Of a DNA stretch of 64,000 nt, positions 25,432 to 30,921 are shown piece by piece (the stretch's first letter is position 1; each line of letters starts with the position of its first letter). The notes beneath the pieces are model-generated. The model had not been told where the DNA came from. It searched no databases and saw only the letters and a list, made by a program, of their open reading frames with translations. The stretch comes from Ashinkailepas kermadecensis (taxonomy: Eukaryota; Arthropoda; Thecostraca; Neolepadidae), in NCBI GenBank assembly GCA_034440615.1, contig JAOTOM010005049.1, positions 248,001 through 312,000 on the forward strand, given 5' to 3'. Made by a program: the position numbers and the translations under genes.

Positions 25432-28400
25432 GCCGCAGAAGAGCCGGTGACGTCGGCCAGCCCGCTGCAGCGCATGGCCAGCATCACCAACTCGCTGATG
25501 AGCGGCGCGAGCATGCCGTCGCTGCCGTCGCAGCCGCAGCGGCCGGCCAAGGCGACGCTGCCGCCCATAACGCAGCAGCAGTTCGACCAGTACAACAACC
25601 TCAACACGGAGCAGGTGGTGCGCCGGGTAAGAAGCGCGCCCAACGGCGCGCCGGGTAAGAAGCGCGCCGCTGTATCGTGGCCGGCGGGGGCGTGCGCGGC
25701 ATGGAACTTCGGTGGACCGAGGGGACTGAAACAATGTCAAACTGCATTTGTCTTAGTGTACTCTGATAGGTCTAATGGTTAATATGGAATATCTTTAAGC
25801 GCTCCAAACCCTCCCCTCGTCCTCCTCAATATATGGTAAGCTTTGCCCCTGGCGGGAGTACGACAGTTGGGGGAGGCAGCATAGACGCATGAGCAAGCCA
25901 CCAACTGACCAGGCAACATGTTCCCCCAAGTGTGTCAAAGTGGAAGCAAGTAGCTCCAGTGAGAGAGGTAGTGGAGTGAAGTAGCTCGGAATGTTACAAT
26001 TTATTCCGTATTTATCGTGCAATTTTCCGCATAGCCGCATGACTCACTACGCGCCAGTTGCACGTGCGCATTCCCGTCTGCATTTGTGTGTGGCGGCCAC
26101 ATGCCTCTCGTTGTGCGCATCTCTGCGCACGCGTCCGCTGCCTCGCGCCTCACACTTCACACCTCACACCTCACACCTCACACCTCACACTTCACACCTC
26201 ACACCTCACCTCACACCTCACACCCGCCGACAGATCAAGGAGCACCTCAGCCAGTTCTCGCTCTCGCAGCGCCTGTTCGGCGAGTCGGTGCTCGGCCTGT
26301 CTCAGGGCTCCGTGTCGGACCTGCTGGCGCGACCGAAGCCGTGGCACATGCTCACGCAGAAGGGGCGCGAGCCGTTCATCCGGATGAAGATGTTCCTGGA
26401 CGACGACAACGCCGTACACAAGCTGGTGGCCAGCCAGTACAAAATCGCGCCCGAGAAACTCATGCGCACCGGCTGCTTCAATGGAGGTAAACGGCAGCGT
26501 GAGTATCGAGGTACGGCAGCGTGAGTATCGAGGTACGGCAGTGTGAGTGCTGAGGTACGGCAGTGAGAGTGTCGAGGTACGACAGTAGTGAGTGTCGAGG
26601 TACGGCAGTGTGAGCATCGAGGTACGGCAGTGTGAGTATCGAGGTACGGCAGTGTGAGTGTCGAGGTACGGTAGCATGAGTGTCGATATATGGCAGTGTG
26701 AATACCGAGGTACGGCAGTGTGAGTGTCGAGGTCGAGGTAAAAACATGTTGTGCTACCACTTGAAGGTTATTTGTGTACTCTTGCTTCTATTCGCCAGTA
26801 TGTGGTCATTCATCAGGGCATGTATATGTATTTGGTTGGTATGTACCAGCGAAGCTCGTCAGCCACGCCCAGCAGTCCTTGGTCCGTCCGGTAGCCCAAT
26901 GGCGGAGACGCCTTCTGCAAACATTTGAGCGGCCATAGCTGTAGGTCCGATTCTTGGTGGCTGGCCAGCCTATCGATCATGACTACCTGAATAGGGAAAC
27001 TGAGCGTATGGAAAATTGATGCTCAGCCAGGCTTTTTGCTAATTACCTGCGAGGTACGAGGCCACGATTCGCGTGCGCTTATTTTAGTCAGGCGCAATGT
27101 GAGACGTCACATCGCTCGTCCCTCCCCGTCAGACTTCACAAAGCTGTCGCTCAAGCCGGCGGACGTGCCGAAGTCGCTCGAGTCGCCGCTGCCGCCGGTG
27201 GTGTCGCTGGCACAGTTCCCCTGTCTGCCGCCCGTGGCGCTGGCATCGCGGCTGACCGGCCTGGACCCGGTCATGAAGTACGGGATGCGCATGCCGCCCG
27301 GCCAGCCGCCCATGTCGGTGTACGAGACGGCTGCCATCACGCCCGAGCTGGACACGCTCTACATCACCACCAAGATCAAGGAGGTGCTGCTCGCCAACAA
27401 CATCGGCCAGAAGGTAGGATGTCGCCCGGTAGCGACACGGGTGAGGGTGGTGCGTGAAGCGGTCCAGCTCCCGCGGCGAACTAGTGAAGTAGCTGTTGTC
27501 ATGCGCTGAGTCAGTGCAGTATGGTCGTTACGAAACATTGTGCACATCAACATCAGATGATTGGGAGGTTTGTATGCCATCGCCCGCATGATGCTGTGTG
27601 CCTTGTAACTTTCAAACCCCAGAGAAGGACGTCACATGCTCATGCTTGTTGGCATGGCCTCCACCACGGCGAAATTATCTAGGTCTGGGAGATTTTCGTG
27701 TTTGCAGGCTCATTTTTTACGCACGTAATGTTGAACTGAGAATCCATCCTGTCGCCCCGTGAAGGTGGAGTCTACAATTGACCGCACGAGGCTGCAGGAC
27801 CCACTTCTGTAGAAACGCAGGCAACTGTGTAGAACATTCGAGAGCTCCTCATCAAATTACGATCCTGCCGTTTCAGCTGTTTGGTGAAGTTGTGCTGGGC
27901 TTGTCGCAAGGCTCTGTTAGCGAGCTGCTGTCCAAGCCCAAGCCGTGGCACCTGCTGAGCATCAAGGGCCGCGAACCCTTCATCCGGATGAAACTCTGGC
28001 TGGAGGACGCCTACAACGTGGAGAAGCTGCAGCGCATCAAATCCGAGCGGCGCGAGAGCTCCAAGCGGCGACGTTCGAGGCTGGAGCCGGCCGCAGACGT
28101 CGACAGCGGCGACGGCTATTCGTCCAACAGCCCAAACTCGTCCAAGAAGTCGCGCGTGCTCTTCTCCGAGGAGCAGAAGGAGGCGCTGCTGCTGGCGTTC
28201 ACACTCGACCCGTACCCGAACATGGCGGCCGTTGAGTTCCTCTGTCACGAGCTGAACTTGACGCACCGCACCATCACCAACTGGTTCCACAACCACCGGA
28301 TGCGGCTGAAGCAGCAGGCGGCTGGCGGCGAGGCGGCGACACTGCTGCCGCCTGGCGGCCGCGACGGCCAACAGCTGGAGCCGCTCGAGTTCCGCGTGCT

Positions 28401-29037
28401 GCTGCACCGCCGCCTGCAGAGGCTGCAGCGCGAGAAGGGCGCGCCGACGGGCGGCGGCGCGGCGCCGGCCGGCCCGCTGCCGTTCCCGCTGTTCGACGCG
28501 TCGCCGCCGACGGACGAGCCGGCCGGCGGTCTGGACCTGACGATGAAGTCGGACGACGGCGACCGCGGCAGCGACGCGTCGGGCGACCTGTCGGCCGGCA
28601 GCAGCCCGATGCCACACCGCACCGACGACGCCGACGGCGACCCGCTGCCTGTGTCGGCGCCGACGCCGGCGGGCAGCTCGCGCCGCAAGCCGGCCACGCC
28701 GCAGTGGCTGGCGCCGCAGTGGCTGGTCGGCCAGCGGCAGCAGGCCGTCATCAACGGCGTGTGCGTGATGCAGACGGACTTGAGCGCGCCGCGCGCCGGC
28801 GCGCCCGCCTCCCCGGCCGGCCGGGCGCCGGCGCACAGTCCCGCCGGCAGCGACACGCAGCTCGAGCCCGAGTCGCGACCCGAGCCGCATCCCGGGCCGG
28901 AGGTGGTGGCGGCGGAGCATGAGCCGATGGATGACGAGCCGGAGCCGGAGCCGGAGCCGCAGCCGGAGCCGGAGCCGGAGCCGGAACTGGAGCCGGAGCC
29001 CGAGCCGATGGAGGGACAGTCGTCCGACGTCGAATAG
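6442..29037 (+). CDS. ct: cut/CUX homeobox transcription factor, 3' part (7 exons, N-terminus outside window)
   Basis: Sequence-specific nuclear transcription factor of the CUT-homeobox class. Coding exons join in phase: 6442-6608, 19946-20121, 22464-22663, 25301-25626, 26234-26486, 27133-27413, 27877-29037 (2564 nt; 853 codons plus stop, entering in mid-codon). All junctions are AG/GT. Order of domains in the 853-residue part: post-CUT1 helix ([15 protein letters not shown], about 17-31); a low-complexity linker with about 19 alanines; CUT repeat 2 (about 281-366; [27 protein letters not shown]); CUT repeat 3 (about 444-522; [18 protein letters not shown]); homeodomain (about 556-614; NWFHNHRMR, His at position 50 as in the family, Asn51 present); a long Pro/Glu-rich tail. 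CUT repeat 1, the coiled coil and the start codon are not in the window. A PQDLS motif in exon 3 fits the CtBP-binding consensus (inference). Introns are filled with minisatellites. Identification is firm; the symbol follows Drosophila. Confidence 0.95.
6609..6775 (+). repeat. 77-bp tandem duplication starting at the cut exon A splice donor
   Basis: The donor gtgagtcccggccgg (6609) recurs as gatgagtcccggccgg 77 bases on (6686), and a third partial copy reads ggtgagtagcag at about 6762. Use of the later copies would meet an in-frame tga at 6687-6689. Confidence 0.85.
6776..7279. other. intronic spacer
   Basis: No exon or repeat recognised; a short run of caccatcaccaccacc lies at about 7150. 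Confidence 0.3.
7280..7390. repeat. 21-bp tandem repeat, about 5 copies
   Basis: Units cgctccggtgcggatcagcg. Length is a multiple of 3 so both strands stay open. Confidence 0.9.
7391..7866. other. intronic spacer, nothing recognised
   Basis: Unique sequence between two small arrays; no splice-flanked open frame. Confidence 0.3.
7867..8030. repeat. 38-39-bp tandem repeat, about 4 copies
   Basis: Units contain cccttgagtcgacacggggt and cactgcctgt. Confidence 0.88.
8205..8325. repeat. 45-bp tandem repeat, about 2.7 copies
   Basis: atagctgacggtgggtacgt at 8206, 8251 and 8296. Confidence 0.88.
8326..9099. other. intronic spacer, nothing recognised
   Basis: Unique sequence leading into the 46-bp array; the long open frame that starts at 8669 is carried by the array that follows. 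Confidence 0.3.
9100..9238. repeat. 9-bp tandem repeat (cactgtggg)n
   Basis: About 15 copies of gggcactgt directly before the 46-bp array. Confidence 0.93.
9239..11308. repeat. 46-bp minisatellite, about 45 copies
   Basis: Unit combines tgtgggtgtgctgcacggct, tgggtcggtgtccgatggct and a short variable tail (gtgatg, gtactg, gtgctg, gtcatg). A gatatc variant replaces ggtgtc in some units. A few units lose one to three bases (10743-10990). All frames of both strands are open through the array, so the long open frames are artefacts. Confidence 0.97.
11309..12120. other. intronic spacer
   Basis: Unique sequence; no exon recognised. Confidence 0.3.
12120..12660. other. CpG-rich island inside the large cut intron
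   Basis: Dense CpG with a small (gcctctcgcct)n repeat at about 12268-12307, a ctgattggc CCAAT-like box at about 12507 and tatcgat at about 12636. Could be an internal promoter or enhancer; open frames are not family-related. Confidence 0.25.
12900..14160. promoter_or_regulatory. repeat-free AT-richer stretch with four TAATTAG motifs (candidate enhancer)
   Basis: About 1.3 kb of non-repetitive AT-rich sequence in an intron otherwise crowded with arrays. TAATTAG, a core homeodomain site, occurs at 13192-13198, 13756-13762, 13843-13849 and 13857-13863. Regulatory function is inference only. Confidence 0.25.
14365..15675. repeat. 90-bp minisatellite, about 14 copies
   Basis: Exact 90-bp spacing of gccgggcgtgtgtacatcca. 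Units alternate cccggtgtggagc and cccggagtggagc variants; the first few copies (14340-14580) are more diverged and shorter. Unit length is divisible by 3, which keeps several frames on both strands open for about 500 codons. Confidence 0.97.
15676..17754. other. intronic spacer with inverted repeats
   Basis: 15676-15960 is CpG-rich; the rest is unique. Holds a perfect 13-bp hairpin at 16484-16515 and a 12-bp inverted repeat at about 16894-16977. No exon recognised. Confidence 0.3.
17755..18385. repeat. degenerate 18-24-bp tandem repeat
   Basis: Some 30 diverged units of the form catgttatcccacctgggcc, with cacatggcccatatgtt variants in the middle. Confidence 0.85.
18386..18840. other. intronic spacer
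   Basis: Contains taattaatttac (about 18526) in an AT-rich pocket, then GC-rich sequence. No exon recognised. Confidence 0.3.
18843..19105. repeat. 42-bp minisatellite, about 6 copies
   Basis: Units gacactggaacacgaccgcc plus cggtccggcggcatccctct, alternating ggtccggcg and ggaccggtg variants. Confidence 0.93.
19150..19415. repeat. about 60-bp tandem repeat, 4-5 copies
   Basis: Units contain ggtcggagtcagtgccaatg and agtggcagctcgagctcgga; some copies are shortened. Confidence 0.88.
19480..19630. repeat. about 42-bp tandem repeat, 3-4 copies
   Basis: Units contain gtgggcgatattggcgttgg and ttgcgggatggt. Confidence 0.85.
19631..19945. other. intronic sequence before cut exon B
   Basis: Unique sequence ending in the exon acceptor; nothing else recognised. 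Confidence 0.3.
19946..20121 (+). CDS. ct: cut exon B: linker between CUT repeats 1 and 2
   Basis: Acceptor ggtttcag ending at 19945, donor gtaggt at 20122. Starts in phase 0 and ends with two bases of a split Arg codon. Encodes [20 protein letters not shown] followed by a short amphipathic helix ([15 protein letters not shown]). Fits between exons A and C in phase; no domain of its own. Confidence 0.85.
20122..21585. other. intronic spacer with AT-rich block and a dispersed-repeat end
   Basis: ggttgcgccactgg at 20294-20307 matches ggttacgccactgg at 31609-31622 (one mismatch), suggesting copies of one dispersed element. 21125-21320 is a T-rich ttttattt low-complexity block. Confidence 0.4.
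21586..21728. repeat. 24-27-bp tandem repeat, about 6 copies
   Basis: Units tgcttggttctgttgatggc with aattgca between. Confidence 0.85.
22238..22378. repeat. 8-bp pyrimidine microsatellite (tccctctg)n upstream of cut exon C
   Basis: About 17 near-perfect copies, ending 86 bases before the exon acceptor. Confidence 0.97.
22464..22663 (+). CDS. ct: cut exon C: linker with PQDLS motif
   Basis: Acceptor ttgcccag ending at 22463, donor gtgagc at 22664. Completes the split Arg and ends in phase 1. Begins [20 protein letters not shown]. The PQDLS at 22561-22575 matches the PxDLS consensus bound by the CtBP corepressor; that role is inferred. An 8-bp pyrimidine microsatellite lies upstream of the acceptor. 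Confidence 0.85.
22664..23345. other. intronic spacer, nothing recognised
   Basis: Unique sequence between cut exon C and the repeat block that follows. Confidence 0.3.
23346..24125. repeat. degenerate ~30-bp repeat with a ~227-bp higher-order period
   Basis: Diverged units built on ggggccc followed by aaaaatcgcgc. The marker ccaactaagtaca recurs at about 23531 and 23758. Units are too diverged for a recent expansion. Confidence 0.75.
24200..25260. repeat. 31-bp minisatellite with 93-bp higher-order structure
   Basis: Three related 31-bp monomers: gcgtggctgcggttcgtcta, gcgtgactgcggttcgtcta ending in caggtaccgg, and gcgtgactgcagtctaccca. They mostly follow one another in fixed order. The array stops about 45 bases before the acceptor of cut exon D. 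Confidence 0.95.
25301..25626 (+). CDS. ct: cut exon D: polyalanine linker and start of CUT repeat 2
   Basis: Acceptor tgtctccag ending at 25300 with a plausible branch point ctaac near 25277; donor gtaaga at 25627. Phase 1 in, phase 0 out. Encodes a run of about 19 alanines (25381-25437, nearly all gcc) and ends [23 protein letters not shown], the N-terminal edge of CUT repeat 2. The donor region is duplicated as two 28-bp copies, so a second gtaaga lies at 25655; its use would shift the frame. Confidence 0.92.
25599..25670 (+). repeat. 28-bp duplication containing the cut exon D splice donor
   Basis: gcgccgggtaagaagcgcgc is present at both 25620 and 25648, so two identical gtaaga donors lie 28 bases apart (25627, 25655). 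Confidence 0.92.
25671..26150. other. intronic spacer
   Basis: Unique sequence; no exon recognised. Confidence 0.3.
26150..26226. repeat. (cacacct)n tract before cut exon E
   Basis: About 10 copies of cacacct with cacactt variants; also serves as the pyrimidine-rich region before the exon acceptor. Confidence 0.95.
26234..26486 (+). CDS. ct: cut exon E: CUT repeat 2
   Basis: Acceptor cgccgacag ending at 26233, preceded by a CACACCT-type tract; donor gtaaac at 26487. Phase 0 in, phase 1 out. Encodes most of CUT repeat 2 with all family hallmarks: [53 protein letters not shown] repeats contact DNA through a POU-specific-like helical fold (established for the family). The donor seeds a 22-bp minisatellite. 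Confidence 0.95.
26487..26742 (+). repeat. 22-bp minisatellite derived from the cut exon E splice donor, about 11 copies
   Basis: The exon end gag|gtaaacggcagcgtgag is followed by units gaggtacggcagtgtgagt. Each unit thus repeats a gag|gtacgg donor-like site and a gtgagt. Confidence 0.9.
26743..27132. other. intronic spacer, nothing recognised
   Basis: Unique sequence between the array and cut exon F. Confidence 0.3.
27133..27413 (+). CDS. ct: cut exon F: linker and start of CUT repeat 3
   Basis: Acceptor ccccgtcag ending at 27132, donor gtagga at 27414. Phase 1 in, phase 0 out. A Pro/Leu-rich linker leads into [19 protein letters not shown], which aligns with the start of CUT repeat 3 in CUX1 (MSPELDTYGITKRVKEVL). 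The intron falls after NNIGQK, at a different point in the repeat from the intron that splits CUT repeat 2. Confidence 0.93.
27414..27876. other. intron between cut exons F and G
   Basis: Unique sequence without arrays; the only intron in the 3' half of cut without a minisatellite. Confidence 0.4.
27877..29037 (+). CDS. ct: cut exon G: CUT repeat 3, homeodomain, C-terminus and stop
   Basis: Acceptor gccgtttcag ending at 27876; stop tag at 29035-29037. Encodes the rest of CUT repeat 3 ([32 protein letters not shown]), a basic patch (SSKRRRSR), the homeodomain at about 28141-28318 ([19 protein letters not shown] to [13 protein letters not shown]), then about 240 residues of low-complexity tail. 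A GLDLT motif (28528-28542) is a weaker PxDLS-like site. An EP dipeptide repeat coded by CCGGAG units fills about 28938-29010. Base composition is very GC-rich, like the other coding exons here. Confidence 0.96.
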   Translation: MFGEVVLGLSQGSVSELLSKPKPWHLLSIKGREPFIRMKLWLEDAYNVEKLQRIKSERRESSKRRRSRLEPAADVDSGDGYSSNSPNSSKKSRVLFSEEQKEALLLAFTLDPYPNMAAVEFLCHELNLTHRTITNWFHNHRMRLKQQAAGGEAATLLPPGGRDGQQLEPLEFRVLLHRRLQRLQREKGAPTGGGAAPAGPLPFPLFDASPPTDEPAGGLDLTMKSDDGDRGSDASGDLSAGSSPMPHRTDDADGDPLPVSAPTPAGSSRRKPATPQWLAPQWLVGQRQQAVINGVCVMQTDLSAPRAGAPASPAGRAPAHSPAGSDTQLEPESRPEPHPGPEVVAAEHEPMDDEPEPEPEPQPEPEPEPELEPEPEPMEGQSSDVE

Positions 29038-29162
29038 CCGCCGCCCGTCTACGTGCAATGTCCGGAGGCCAGGCGCTGGCAGCTGGCTAAATTCAGTTGC
29101 CAAGTGATTTATCAGATTGACACTAAGCAGACATACGGCTCAGGCGCCACCAAGTGGCTGCA

Positions 29163-29183
29163 GCGAGCGAGAGAGAGAAAGAG

Positions 29184-29223
<40 letters not shown>
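29163..29223. repeat. GA-rich microsatellite in the cut 3' UTR
   Basis: agagagaaagagagagaaag repeated over about 60 bases. Confidence 0.9.
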
Positions 29224-30026
29224 CCGCCCACGCTGCGGCGTATGTGTTGTTCTCATCCCATTGTCGCGAGGGCACGGGATACGCGCCAGGTGCGTGGCTG
29301 TTGGACAGCGCCCCGGACCGGACCGGACCGGCGTGCAGCTGCTACCTTGGTTTGAATGTAGTGTGTTGTAATCATAACATGTCGTGACGCGCTATAGTCA
29401 TCAGATGAAAGACAGCACACTTATCTTGGGTGCAGTGGTGGCGTCGTACAAGATTATGTGATGATATATTCACCTCCGTAGAGCGAGTGGCGGCCGACTC
29501 ACGATGCTACTGCCACCTATTGGCCGGTGCTGGCACCAGTGGTCCAGGTCGTAGACCGTAGGCGGCGTAGCGTGCACACTTCACGTTGTTATAGTGTGCG
29601 TCTGGACTGTTGCCTTACTGTGGGCGCACCCGACCCGACGACGCGCCACGGTCGCCAGGGTCCGCTCTTGATCTCCGGTTACCCTTGTTCAAAAGCTCAC
29701 GTGAAAACGACACCAGTAATTGTCATTAATCGTAGTAATCGGCCGCGTTGTTCTGGCGCGATTGGGGAGGGATCGGTCGACAGGAAGGACTCGTGTTCAC
29801 TTGTACCTTTTCGCAGCTTGCGCCAATCGGCGCCGCCGAGGGGGCCGCTGACGCGTGATCTTCGTTGCCCGGTGTCTCGCCTGCAGTGATGCTGTTCGGC
29901 TTTCTGTTGCGGTTGATCCGTTCTCCTGTTACGGTGGGTCGCACGTGTGGCGACGCAGAACGTATGGGTGTAAGATAATATCCTACAGTGTGCAAACCAC
30001 AACCGAGATGTAAGATTATCTGAAAA

Positions 30027-30032
30027 AATAAA
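30027..30032 (+). promoter_or_regulatory. candidate polyadenylation signal for cut
   Basis: AATAAA about 990 bases after the cut stop codon and about 770 bases before the protease start codon, with GT-rich sequence close downstream. Confidence 0.4.
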
Positions 30033-30050
30033 TTCACAGTCAGATCTGCG

Positions 30051-30742
30051 TGTTCTCGCTAAAGACGAATGCCAGATGATCTGATAAGTAGCCTCAGCGG
30101 GTGGGATTAAGTGCGGACATCACGTACTGTGAATGGTATCTCCTGTAGTTGCTGTACGCCAGGATAGCTCATAGTGTAACTTGTCCCAAAATGCTCCAAC
30201 AATCGGTAAATTTCCAGGAAACTGGACCTCTTGGTCCATGGCTTCAAACCTGGCACTTCAATATCTACCCTGGGTCCGTGGCTTCAACGTTGAGTACCGT
30301 GACCTTTCTCGTTGCGATTCTGCCTTCCATCTCGTGACATCTCCATCCGAATCTCGTGACATCCAACCGTCCACATTTATCCGGTCACGTTAGGCGACCA
30401 AATTCACAGCTTGTGACCTTGATGATGATGTGACTCATCTATGGAACACGCAGTTACCCCAACACTACGCCCTCATCCTGCGATCTTGAGCCCTGTTCTG
30501 GGCCAAGCTGGTGTCCCCAGACTACGATCATCACCTCCTATCCAGCCCAGTGACCTCTCCTCAGCCACGACCTCCGCCCCCCCCCCCCCCCCTCCGTAAC
30601 AGAGCTCCAATCAGGGCTTTGACGTCACGGCCGCGGTCGACCCCGGCCGCAATCCGTCTACCACAAGTTGGGCTGCGCGCACCTGTGTAGTCGACACAGG
30701 ACGGCGCACACCTGTCTGTCCGCCGCCGCCAACAACGGGCCA

Positions 30743-30776
<34 letters not shown>

Positions 30777-30803
30777 TGCGTCACTCCTCCGCTGCCGGTG
30801 ACG
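30051..30803 (+). other. cut-protease intergenic region and protease leader
   Basis: Contains a run of 16 C at 30577-30592 and a (ggc)n tract of about 10 units at 30744-30776 just before the protease start codon. No TATA box identified. Confidence 0.4.
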
Positions 30804-30921
30804 ATGCCAACTGTTGGAGCCGTGCTGCTGCTGCTGTCGCTGGCGCTGGGCCGCGCGGCCGATGGCGGGCCGTCGCTGCCGCGCGGCGACCGCATCGTCG
30901 GCGGCGTCGAGGTTCCCGACG
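30804..30921 (+). CDS. serine protease exon 1: signal peptide, propeptide, IVGG
   Basis: The start at 30804 was chosen because it has a purine at -3, opens directly onto a signal peptide and no upstream in-frame ATG exists in the GC-rich leader. Donor gtgagt at 30922, phase 1. The donor is the first base of a tandem 21-bp duplication. Confidence 0.9.

Larger units (their letters stand above)
29038..30050 (+). other. probable cut 3' UTR
   Basis: From the stop codon to just past a consensus polyadenylation signal AATAAA at 30027-30032, followed by a GT-containing stretch. Contains a GA microsatellite at about 29165-29222. No open frame of interest. The true end needs transcript data. Confidence 0.45.

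Noticed and set aside
27772..29103. 443-codon frame antisense to the cut homeobox exon
   Set aside because: Shadow of a GC-rich coding exon; Arg/Leu-rich low-complexity peptide with no family match.
30744..30803. Upstream N-terminal extension of the protease starting in the (ggc)n tract
   Set aside because: It would start at gtg, encode polyalanine and hide the signal peptide; the ATG at 30804 gives a normal secreted protein.
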